In this document: piece by piece, positions 16,993 through 25,522 of the stretch
Position numbering within the stretch: the stretch's first letter is position 1
Layout of the letters: every line of letters begins with the position of its first letter
NCBI RefSeq assembly: GCF_005877885.1
Contig: NZ_VCHY01000003.1
Location: 124,001-188,000, forward strand
DNA: 64,000 nucleotides
From: Labilibacter sediminis
Lineage (GTDB): Bacteria; Bacteroidota; Bacteroidia; Bacteroidales; Marinilabiliaceae
Direction of reading: 5' to 3'
Notes under the pieces: generated by a model
Told to the model about the DNA's origin: nothing
What the model saw: the letters and a program-made list of their open reading frames with translations, nothing else
Databases searched by the model: none
Made by a program: the position numbers and the translations under genes

Positions 16993-19389
16993 TTAGTTGT
17001 TAAGAAATTTACCTCCGTATATTGAGTCACTGGTAATTATTGAAAAAACATATATGCCGTTGCTCAAAGAACTTACATTTACATTTAACGAATCCATCCC
17101 ATTATTTTCTACCACTTCTTGCTTTACCAATTCGCCTTTAGTTGTATACATGTTTACTGTAACTGTTTCTCTCACTTCTTCGGGAAATAAAAAAGTGACC
17201 TCTTCCAGTTCTTGTTTTTTAATCACTTTAATATCATGTCTCACTTTTAATCCTGATCCAATGGATGTATCCAACTCATAACCCAGTTTGTCTAACCCAG
17301 CCTTTACATCTGAATCTTTCATTACGGCATTCCAAATTAACCCTGACCGATAGTTTTCCATCATAATTAAAATTGGGCCCTGATCAATGGCCAGATACGA
17401 TTCAGCAACCCAGTTAAGACCATCATTAAAAGCGTCATAAAAACCCATTGGTCCAAACAAGTCTGCCCCTCGTTCCCTATAAAAATACTTCAGTGCTTTC
17501 ATAGATTCCTCAGGTGTATACGGGAAGCTACCTAAAGCCGCAGTTGGTGCAATGGTACCATTATCATTATCCATAGGACGACGCTCTGAATACCCATCTG
17601 CCTGATCACTGGCTGTTATACCCCAGCATTTATCACTGTAATTACTATGTGACAAAGGATTGTCTACAGCGTATGCATGTTGAATTTTTGCCACATGAAC
17701 CGACTCTGTCCAGTAATCAGTATATTGATCTTTCATTTTATGAGGATCAAGTCCCAGGTGAGTATAGTGAATCCAAAACATAGGGCCTCCATAGTCAGGA
17801 GCAAGGTTTAAATTGTATCCATAAAATTCACGTGGATTTTTAATGGCTCCACTTCTTGCCCATCCCTCGTGGTAAACTTCTGCAGGCACACCATGAGTTG
17901 GAGAAGATGCTGCCATAATGTATGTCACCAATGTTTCATTAAATCCTCCTATGGCGAAATTCATATCCCAGCCATAATTAGGTGACCAGTGCCAATACAA
18001 CACATTCTGGTTATTTCGCCTATACCAACTCCATTCAATATTCTTCCAAATTATATCAGCTAACTGTCTAATTTGAACAGATTCCGCATCATCTCCTGAG
18101 AAATAGTTTTTTACTGCAATAAGACCAGCTGCAACAAAAGAAGTTTCTACAATATCACCTCCATCATCTTTATCCGAAAACGGAATAGTTTGACCCGTTG
18201 CTCCATTATACCAATGCGAGAAAGCACCATGGTAGGTTGGGCAAATATGCAAAAACTGAAGCATTGATAAGATCCGTGCTTTTATTTCACTCTGAGGTGC
18301 ATAATTACGCTCGTAACCAATAATCATGGCCATTAATCCAAAACCTGTACCTCCTGAAGTAATTCGGTTAGGATTATCATCATTAGAGCGTTCGCGGGTT
18401 AAACCGTAGGTCGGGTGAGCTTCATCCCAGAAATAACGCCATGTGTATTTCTGCACCATATCCATCAACTCCTCATCGGTAAAATCACGTGTACCTGCCT
18501 GTACTTCCACCGCCTCAGACGTAGTGCTTCCTGATACCGATATCACGCGATATTGTACTGTTAAATTATTACCTTTTTCGCGTACAAAGTCTAAATATGA
18601 ATCATCACTGGTTACCCCTCTAAGTTCATAGCTAGTACCTCCATCAAAAGATGCCTCTATCCTAAAGGATAAACCTTCTGCCGGCTTAGTCCAGTTAAGT
18701 TCTACATGACTATCATACCCTTGCGCTGAAAGATCTTGCACAGGATCCACCTGACTAAGAAATATTCGAGCTGAAATATCATCAATATACAATGTACGTG
18801 CTACACCGTTATCTTCTGTTTGTTTGAAAACAACAGCCTTAACCTTTGTAAAATTTAGATGACTATTAGCTGCGTCATTTAAAATTGTAGATAAGGGAAA
18901 AGTCACTAAAGTCCACTGTCCGGCTGGAATGTCATTATTGTAATCGCCCAATAAATAAGTGACTGAATTATCTTCGGCATCATTGTCATTTCGTTTGGCT
19001 TTTAAACCAATGGCAGGCAAGGCTCCCTGAGACAAACCATCTTCTGAATAAATATAAAAAGCAAGATCAGTATAGGTAGTTAAATTTAGTTCTCCCCAAT
19101 TATTCTTAAAAATACTTACTATCCAATTACCTCCTACATTAGAGGTATAGTTAAACTTTAAGGCAGAAGTTCCGCTATATGCAAACGACGAACAGGGCAT
19201 TTTATCATTATACTCCGGACAGCAAGGCGGTGCTGTATGTTCAAATGTACTATTGCCTAAACTGTTTAAATCAACAATTCCCTGGTCATAAAATGTCTGA
19301 TCTGTACCATCCTTAAAAAAGAACAGGTCCTGGCTCAGCACATTTATGCCTATGGTAATTAATCCTAAAATAAATATCAGTTGTTTCAT
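16993..19389 (-). CDS. Secreted glucoamylase-family/GH144-like enzyme with binding module and T9SS sorting domain
   Basis: The 798-residue protein has a signal peptide, an N-terminal beta-sandwich module of about 210 residues beginning FFFKDGTDQTFYDQGIVD and containing PPCCPEYNDKMPC, a fibronectin-III domain (about 215-300), a catalytic region (about 305-715), and a C-terminal type A sorting domain ending GIYVFSIITSDSIYGGKF. The catalytic region matches the Glycoamylase domain (PF10091) used by GH144 beta-1,2-glucanases: RYFWDEAHPTYGLTRER, GGTGFGLMAMI, AIGGFNETLVTYIMA, YGGPMFWIHYTHLGLDP and DQGPILIMMENYRSGLIW. It would cut a polymer outside the cell. The binding module is shared with the next gene upstream. 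Beta-1,2-glucan is the family precedent, not demonstrated. Confidence 0.88.
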   Translation of the reverse strand: MKQLIFILGLITIGINVLSQDLFFFKDGTDQTFYDQGIVDLNSLGNSTFEHTAPPCCPEYNDKMPCSSFAYSGTSALKFNYTSNVGGNWIVSIFKNNWGELNLTTYTDLAFYIYSEDGLSQGALPAIGLKAKRNDNDAEDNSVTYLLGDYNNDIPAGQWTLVTFPLSTILNDAANSHLNFTKVKAVVFKQTEDNGVARTLYIDDISARIFLSQVDPVQDLSAQGYDSHVELNWTKPAEGLSFRIEASFDGGTSYELRGVTSDDSYLDFVREKGNNLTVQYRVISVSGSTTSEAVEVQAGTRDFTDEELMDMVQKYTWRYFWDEAHPTYGLTRERSNDDNPNRITSGGTGFGLMAMIIGYERNYAPQSEIKARILSMLQFLHICPTYHGAFSHWYNGATGQTIPFSDKDDGGDIVETSFVAAGLIAVKNYFSGDDAESVQIRQLADIIWKNIEWSWYRRNNQNVLYWHWSPNYGWDMNFAIGGFNETLVTYIMAASSPTHGVPAEVYHEGWARSGAIKNPREFYGYNLNLAPDYGGPMFWIHYTHLGLDPHKMKDQYTDYWTESVHVAKIQHAYAVDNPLSHSNYSDKCWGITASDQADGYSERRPMDNDNGTIAPTAALGSFPYTPEESMKALKYFYRERGADLFGPMGFYDAFNDGLNWVAESYLAIDQGPILIMMENYRSGLIWNAVMKDSDVKAGLDKLGYELDTSIGSGLKVRHDIKVIKKQELEEVTFLFPEEVRETVTVNMYTTKGELVKQEVVENNGMDSLNVNVSSLSNGIYVFSIITSDSIYGGKFLNN

Positions 19390-19440
19390 ATACTCTAATT
19401 AGTATCAAGACACAAGTATCAAGTATCAAGACTGATGAAT

Positions 19441-19719
19441 AAAGAGACACCGAGTTTTTTTAATCATCATCCTGTGTGTTTAATACCTAATCATGATAGT
19501 TTCATGCGTTTATATTTTGCGTTTTATTGCCACATGCCAGCCTATCGGCTGACAGGGAACTCCCAGAGAAAACAATCATTCTCGTTTGTGAAAACTCTTT
19601 ATCATGGATCGTTTCATCTGTTTAAATTTATTTTCAATGGTCAGATGGAACTCCCAAGAAAATTTAATCATTCACTTGTGTGTAAACATGAATAATTAAA
19701 TTTTACATGGTCGTTTCAT
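19441..19719. repeat. Array of about 90-bp diverged repeat units between GH144-like and binding-protein genes
   Basis: The 421-base gap holds three diverged units, each with an AATCAT core (19462, 19574, 19666) and ending GTTTCAT (19500, 19611, 19712). The last two carry GGAACTCCCA near their starts (19557, 19647). The last unit (about 19621-19719) aligns over about 99 bases with a copy at 52741-52839. Just upstream, 19401-19432 has short AGTATCAAG direct repeats. Apparent open frames here have no coding character. Function unknown. Confidence 0.75.
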
Positions 19720-19810
19720 GAATTTCTCTTTAAAAACATCTGTCTTAACAAGTTAAGACAGATGTTTTGATTACAAAAGCTATTTACTTTCTATTGGGAA
19801 ATAGACGTTA

Positions 19811-20713
19811 TTATTGCTTAATTACTTTCTTTACAATTACCTCTTTTCCATCACTCACTCTTATGAAATAACAACCTATAGCTAATGAAGACAAATCAAG
19901 CTTTATTAATGATTCTCCACTACTTGTGTAATGTTGTAATTCGTTACCGATAGAATTAATAATGGATATTTGAAGTTTTGCATCCATCAATTCAGCAGGC
20001 AGATTTAAAGTAGCAACATCTATAACAGGGTTAGGAGCTATACTTATCTTTGAAGCATAATTATCCAAGATCCCATTTACAACTTCGTTGGTAGTTTTGA
20101 TGTCATCAATAAACAGAGTTCGTTCTAACAGATCATCATCATTCTGACGAAAAACAACTGCTTTTACCTTTGTAAAATTATAAGTTGCAGCTGGCACGCC
20201 ATTCATTATTACACTTAAAGGTAAACCTATTTTAACCCATGTATTTGCGGGAATATCAGTATTATAATCTGCAATATTAAAATATTCTGTATCCTCTTCA
20301 CTGTCGTTATCAATACGTCGCACCCTCATACCTACTTTGGGTAATGCTTCTTTGGGAAGTGCTGTAGTTGAATAGAGATAAAAGGTCAGGTAGTTATTTG
20401 ATGTCACATCAATATCTGCCCAGTCATTTCTAAATATGGTAGCTTTCCAAACTCCTGACGGACTTGCTGAAGTATAATGAAACTTCAGAGAAGTATTTCC
20501 GGTGTAAGCAGTTGTTGCACAAGGCATCTTATCGTTATACTCTGGACAACAAGGCGGAGCTACATGCTCAAAATTACTATTACCTAAATTGGCTACATCA
20601 ACAATTCCCTGGTCATAGAAAGTAGCATCAGTTCCTTCTGAGAAAAACACCTGATCCTGAGCAAACGATAAACTACTCACTAACCATAAACATATTAGTA
20701 TTAGATTTTTCAT
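19811..20713 (-). CDS. T9SS-exported carbohydrate-binding-like protein of the PUL
   Basis: A 300-residue protein with signal peptide MKNLILICLWLVSSLSFAQ, one beta-sandwich module (about 20-215), and a C-terminal type A T9SS sorting domain (IAPNPVIDVATLNLP ... GCYFIRVSDGKEVIVKKVIK). The module is a close paralogue of the N-terminus of the GH144-like enzyme: both share the frame FYDQGIVD, then LGNS, the motif PPCCPEYNDKMPC, NFTKVKAVVFKQ/RQ and RTLYIDDI/RTLFIDDI. No catalytic domain is present, so it is most likely a secreted or surface glycan-binding protein that takes the place of SusE/SusF. It follows susD by 16 bases. Family name not recognised; the fold resembles galactose-binding-like modules. 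Confidence 0.8.
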   Translation of the reverse strand: MKNLILICLWLVSSLSFAQDQVFFSEGTDATFYDQGIVDVANLGNSNFEHVAPPCCPEYNDKMPCATTAYTGNTSLKFHYTSASPSGVWKATIFRNDWADIDVTSNNYLTFYLYSTTALPKEALPKVGMRVRRIDNDSEEDTEYFNIADYNTDIPANTWVKIGLPLSVIMNGVPAATYNFTKVKAVVFRQNDDDLLERTLFIDDIKTTNEVVNGILDNYASKISIAPNPVIDVATLNLPAELMDAKLQISIINSIGNELQHYTSSGESLIKLDLSSLAIGCYFIRVSDGKEVIVKKVIKQ

Positions 20714-20729
20714 AATTTTAGATTTTGAA

Positions 20730-22211
20730 TTAATAACCAGGGTTTTGCTTTAATACACCTTTGCTTAGCTCAATCTGAATTTCTGGTATTGGCATTAACT
20801 TTTTATAATTGCTCCAATTTGTTTTACCTGCTTTTTGATAAGCAGCAGCTGCATAACCCGTCTCCACATCATCCATTCTCATAAGGTCAAAAGTACGATG
20901 TCCCTCCATGGCTAACTCTACCCTTCTTTCGTGCCATATGGCATGTCGCAACTCAGATTTATCTGTTGTAGTCACCTCAGGCAAGATACTTACATTACCC
21001 TTTCGCGCTCTACTGCGAACTTCCTCAAGGTATTGCTTTGCTAACGTAGGATTATTCGTTTCATTGGCTGCTTCTGCCGCCATAAGTAAAACATCTGCAT
21101 AACGCAAAATCACGATATTCTTACTTCCGTTCCAGTCGTTATTTTCATAAGGTTGATAAGACTTATAATTGTAAAACGGGTTTTTAGCCTGAAGACCTAC
21201 TACCACTCCATCATACAAAGTTTGCCCACGAGTAATTACGGTGGCATCTTTACGAGGATCAGCAGTTTCATACTCATCTAACAACGATTGTGATGGTACG
21301 TTAAATCCCCAACCCCAGCTACGGCCGCTACCGGCATCGCGCGGTAATTGTGTAATAGTATGGCCATCGTTTCCATTAAATACATTGGAACATTGTACTT
21401 CAAAAAGAGATTCAACTCCATTTTCGACGAGTGAACGAAAATTCATGGCGTAATCACTTTGTAATGAATACTCCGGAGACGAGATAACGTCTTCAGCGTA
21501 TTTTAGTGCGTTGGTATTATCCTGAGTAAACAAATAGGCTTTTGCCAGCATACCACGAGCCGCTCCTTTTGTAATTCGCCCCATTTGAGATGTCGGATAA
21601 TCCGACTTCTCAGGTAACCATTCAATGGCTTTTTTAAGATCCGGGATTATAATGTCTTTATAAATTTCGGCCTTTGGCACCCTTGCCATATTAAACTCGT
21701 CGGGTGTTAATAAACGGTCAACCTTAGGTACATCACCAAAGGCACGAACCAGGTTAAAGAAGAAGTAGGCCCTAAAAAAATGTGCTTCTCCCAAAAGCCT
21801 GTTTCGTTTCATTTCATCTAACGAAGCCATACCCGGTACATTTTCTAACACTTGATTGGCCCTGTTAATTCCCTGAAAATTACTATTCCACCATCCATTT
21901 ACATGAATATTGCTTGGCAGTACATTCAATTCATCAAACTCAGGCATTGGAACACCATCTCCAGGTATACTCCCTTTATCCGCATCATCCGAATAAATAT
22001 TCTTGATACCAAATGACCCAAAACTGATATGATCCCATCCATTTATGGTATTGTAAATTGCATTCACTGCCAAAGTGGCTGATGAATCATTGGCCCAAAA
22101 TGTTGGAGGAGTAACAGATGCAGGTGGTACCGTATCCAGAAAATCTTCATTACACGCCCCTAGCCCAATTCCCATAAGAATTGATAATATGATATATTTA
22201 CTTTTTCTCAT
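20730..22211 (-). CDS. SusD/RagB-family nutrient-binding outer-membrane lipoprotein
   Basis: A 493-residue SusD from the ATG at 22211, chosen because MRKSKYIILSILMGIGLGAC is a lipoprotein signal with Cys20; an upstream in-frame start would add a long hydrophobic extension overlapping susC. Family marks are CNEDFLDTVPPASVTPPTFWAN at the mature N-terminus (quoted in part: NEDFLDT), the NAIYNTINGWDH helix, GEAHFFRAYFFFNLVRAFGD, RADVLLMAAEAANE-type TPR helix (ILRYADVLLMAAEA) and the C-terminal HERRVELAMEGHRTFDLMR. It binds oligosaccharide on the cell surface and closes over its SusC partner. It begins ten bases after the susC stop and is co-transcribed. Confidence 0.95.
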   Translation of the reverse strand: MRKSKYIILSILMGIGLGACNEDFLDTVPPASVTPPTFWANDSSATLAVNAIYNTINGWDHISFGSFGIKNIYSDDADKGSIPGDGVPMPEFDELNVLPSNIHVNGWWNSNFQGINRANQVLENVPGMASLDEMKRNRLLGEAHFFRAYFFFNLVRAFGDVPKVDRLLTPDEFNMARVPKAEIYKDIIIPDLKKAIEWLPEKSDYPTSQMGRITKGAARGMLAKAYLFTQDNTNALKYAEDVISSPEYSLQSDYAMNFRSLVENGVESLFEVQCSNVFNGNDGHTITQLPRDAGSGRSWGWGFNVPSQSLLDEYETADPRKDATVITRGQTLYDGVVVGLQAKNPFYNYKSYQPYENNDWNGSKNIVILRYADVLLMAAEAANETNNPTLAKQYLEEVRSRARKGNVSILPEVTTTDKSELRHAIWHERRVELAMEGHRTFDLMRMDDVETGYAAAAYQKAGKTNWSNYKKLMPIPEIQIELSKGVLKQNPGY

Positions 22212-22221
22212 CACAATAAGA

Positions 22222-25188
22222 TTAAAATTCAAGATTAACACCAAAAGAATAAGTTGCAGGTACAGGATATGATCCCCAATCAATACCAGCAGAAGTTGGA
22301 TGACCTCCAATTATTGGATCAAAACCTGAATAATTAGTAAAAGTGTATAAGTTACTTCCCGACACATATATCCTTACCTTATCCAAATACACCTTTTGAG
22401 TAAGGTTCTTAGGCATGGTATAACCAAGAGATATATTTCCAATACGCAGGTAAGATCCATTTTCAATGAAACGATCTGACACTTCATAGTTTTCGCCAGA
22501 GTTTGTCACACGTGGTTCGGTATTACTAGTTCCCTCGCCTGTCCATCGATCCCAATATGACGACTCAAAATTATTGTTTCCAAAACGCACTGCTTTTTTT
22601 CTGTTGTAAATATCCTTACCAAACTGTCCGGCTAGTGAAGCAGAAAAATCGAAACTTTTATAACCGGCTGACAAATTCAACCCTAAAACATAATCAGGGT
22701 GTGGTGAGCCGATAATACGCTTATCCTCATCATCTATTTTACCATCCTTATTAAAATCTTTATAACGGATATCGCCTGGTTGAGAATTACCATTAAAGAC
22801 AGGTCCATCAGCTACCTCCTGCTCGTTTTGGAATATGCCATCTACCATATAACCATAAAAATGACCTACAGATTCTCCTACAATAGTGCGTGTTGAGCTA
22901 CGTCCATTACCCAAATCACCGTTCCACAAAATATCATCTTCTTTAGATAGCTCTAATACTTCATTCTCAACTGTTGAACCAACTACACCAATCATATAGT
23001 TAAATTCACCAACTTTATGTTTCCAGGTAATACTCAAATCCAGCCCCCTGTTTTCAACCGATCCCACATTTACCATACCTACACCTGTATATCCCGTATG
23101 CGATAAAATAGACCCCGGTAGTAACATATCTTCTGTGGTACGTTTGTAATAATCCATCTCAAACATCAAACCATTATTAAGAAATCCTGCCTCAAAGCCC
23201 ACATTCAATTGCTTATGTTTTTCCCAGCGAACAGCAGTGTTGGTAAGCTCTGTTACTGTACCACCTTCCTGTTTTTGCTGAGCTGTACCAAAAACAACAT
23301 CTAATCCGGTGTTAACACCCGGGTAAGCAGCGTAATCTCCAATACGGTCATTACCTGTTTTACCCCAACTACCTCTGAATTTAAGATGAGATACAACATC
23401 CCTAAAAGGTTCAAAAAAAGCTTCTTCCGAAATGCGATAACCCAAAGCCATTGATGGAAAGTTTCCAAACTTATTATCTTCACCAAAACGCGATGAACCA
23501 TCTCTACGCATAGTAGCAGTCAGGTAATAGATATTATTATATGAATAATTGAAACGGAATAAATAGGATAACATACGGTTTTCATTTCCGCTATTCTCAT
23601 TTGAGATATCTGTTAAATCATTCACAACACCTGCATCCAGATACCAAAAGTCTTCTGTATCACCTTTTACATTACTCCTTCCTCCTTTTAGCCATTCGCC
23701 CGTACCAATGTATGAACTCATACCAGCCATGGCTTCTATTTTATGCTGTAAAATCTCCTTATTATAAAACAGTAAATTCTCGAATGAATAATTTACATAA
23801 CGGCTATTGTCTACATTAACTGAACTTTTATCTGTTTTTTGCCAGGCACTCACAAAATAAAGAGGAGTAAATGATTTGCCATAGACATGTGTAGCTTCAA
23901 TACCAAAGGTTGATTTGAACTTTAAATCATATGGAAGCTTTATCTCTGCATAGGCATTACCTATAGTTTTATAAGTTTGATTTTTACCACGCCCTTCATA
24001 TTCATATTTGGCCGCAATATTTGAGAAGTTTCCATTTTCACTTTGTCCATAAGTACCATCCTCATTATAAGGTTTCATCAATGGATCCGTGATATAAGCA
24101 GCTTCGATTAAACCGCCAGGTGCATTTTTCGTATTAAAGTATGCAAACTGCACATTTGTACCTACACTTAACCATTTTTTGACTTTATAATTGTTGTTTA
24201 AAAGAACTGTTAATCGCTGGTATTCATCTCCTTTTACAACACCTTCCTGCTCAAATCCTGTTATACTTAAGTTGTAATTATTCTTTTCATTACCTCCTGA
24301 AAAAGCTACGTTTAAATTTCGGGTTGAAGCGTTATGAAAAATCTCGTCATACCAGTTCGTACCAGAAAGAGTTTCAGGATTAGGGTATTTATCTGTTCCT
24401 GTTAACTCATTCATTAGTTGTGCATATTGCGAAGGCTTCACCATCTGTGGGTAATAATTTACCTTTTGCACTCCCTGGTTAAAATTAACGGAAATTTGAC
24501 CCTCACCACTAACACCTTTTTTAGTAGTAACCATAATTACACCATTACCCCCACGTGCACCGTACAAAGCAGCAGCTGATGCATCTTTAAGAACAGATAT
24601 GGACTCAATATCTGAAGGATTTAAATGGTCGATACTATATAATATCATCCCGTCTACCACATAGATAGGAGTATTTTCGTTTACCGATCCAAAACCACGA
24701 ATAAAAACTGTAGGTGCACTTCCCGGAGCACCTGATGGTGTGACAATTACACCGGACACTTTCCCTTCCAGGGCATTTTCGGCACGCGGACTCTGAATTT
24801 TGGCAATATCTGCAGATTTAATATTGGCTACTGATCCTGTTAAATCCGACTTTTTTTGAGAACCGTAGGCTACAACAACAATATCATCAAGGTTGTGTAT
24901 TGAACTCTCAAGATAAATAGTAATATTATTTTGCCCCTTTAAGGCAATTGATTGGCTATGGTAACCAATAAAAGAACTGATGATGGTTGATTCTTCACCA
25001 ACCTCCAGTTTAAAATTTCCATTCTCATCTGTAATCGTTCCCTCCTGGGTACCCTTAATAATAATATTAACACCTGGTATTGGAGTTCCATCTTCCTTAT
25101 CAATGACGACACCTTCTAACATACGCTTTTGAGCATATGTTGCTGTCGAGATTAATATTGCAACTGCAATTAATAGTATTTTTTTCAT
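22222..25188 (-). CDS. SusC/RagA-family TonB-dependent outer-membrane transporter
   Basis: The 988-residue protein has a signal peptide (MKKILLIAVAILISTATYAQ), a carboxypeptidase-regulatory-like domain (about 25-100: VVIDKEDGTPIPGVNIIIKG), a plug domain (about 115-225: GSQKKSDLTGSVANIKSADI, then TPIYVVDGM and LKDASAAALYGARGGNGVI), and a C-terminal 22-strand barrel ending in TYSFGVNLEF with a terminal aromatic. It imports oligosaccharides using TonB energy, paired with SusD. No extra N-terminal signalling (STN) domain is present, so regulation falls to the divergent sensor rather than to a SusC-linked anti-sigma factor. It is the first gene of the PUL. Confidence 0.96.
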   Translation of the reverse strand: MKKILLIAVAILISTATYAQKRMLEGVVIDKEDGTPIPGVNIIIKGTQEGTITDENGNFKLEVGEESTIISSFIGYHSQSIALKGQNNITIYLESSIHNLDDIVVVAYGSQKKSDLTGSVANIKSADIAKIQSPRAENALEGKVSGVIVTPSGAPGSAPTVFIRGFGSVNENTPIYVVDGMILYSIDHLNPSDIESISVLKDASAAALYGARGGNGVIMVTTKKGVSGEGQISVNFNQGVQKVNYYPQMVKPSQYAQLMNELTGTDKYPNPETLSGTNWYDEIFHNASTRNLNVAFSGGNEKNNYNLSITGFEQEGVVKGDEYQRLTVLLNNNYKVKKWLSVGTNVQFAYFNTKNAPGGLIEAAYITDPLMKPYNEDGTYGQSENGNFSNIAAKYEYEGRGKNQTYKTIGNAYAEIKLPYDLKFKSTFGIEATHVYGKSFTPLYFVSAWQKTDKSSVNVDNSRYVNYSFENLLFYNKEILQHKIEAMAGMSSYIGTGEWLKGGRSNVKGDTEDFWYLDAGVVNDLTDISNENSGNENRMLSYLFRFNYSYNNIYYLTATMRRDGSSRFGEDNKFGNFPSMALGYRISEEAFFEPFRDVVSHLKFRGSWGKTGNDRIGDYAAYPGVNTGLDVVFGTAQQKQEGGTVTELTNTAVRWEKHKQLNVGFEAGFLNNGLMFEMDYYKRTTEDMLLPGSILSHTGYTGVGMVNVGSVENRGLDLSITWKHKVGEFNYMIGVVGSTVENEVLELSKEDDILWNGDLGNGRSSTRTIVGESVGHFYGYMVDGIFQNEQEVADGPVFNGNSQPGDIRYKDFNKDGKIDDEDKRIIGSPHPDYVLGLNLSAGYKSFDFSASLAGQFGKDIYNRKKAVRFGNNNFESSYWDRWTGEGTSNTEPRVTNSGENYEVSDRFIENGSYLRIGNISLGYTMPKNLTQKVYLDKVRIYVSGSNLYTFTNYSGFDPIIGGHPTSAGIDWGSYPVPATYSFGVNLEF

Positions 25189-25522
25189 TATAAACTTAGA
25201 TTAATTAATTTAATACAACCATCTTTTACATCTTCACATTCACCCGAGCTCTGAATAAACAAATGCATTAATCTGATTTTCTCTTACAAATATCGCAACT
25301 CATACCAACACAAAAGAAAAACGAACCACATCAAGCTCAATACATCAAAAGTGATGAGATAACAAAAACTTCATTTCCGCTATATAACAATTAGTTACAC
25401 CCATTTTTTGAGAAAAATAGAAAACGCTCACTAACACTATGTTGGGGTAATGATGTGGTCGTTTTTTAACATTTGCTCACAATTATTTGGTATTTTTACA
25501 ACCAAATAGATATTCTTCAAGC
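25189..25522. promoter_or_regulatory. Divergent control region of the PUL and its regulator
   Basis: This 334-base gap lies between the susC start and the sensor start and must hold both promoters. No exact TAnnTTTG box was found; the nearest on the minus strand is GATATTTG-like sequence at about 25290-25297, one base short of the consensus. The region is AT-rich with no open frame. Regulator binding sites cannot be picked out by eye. Confidence 0.4.
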
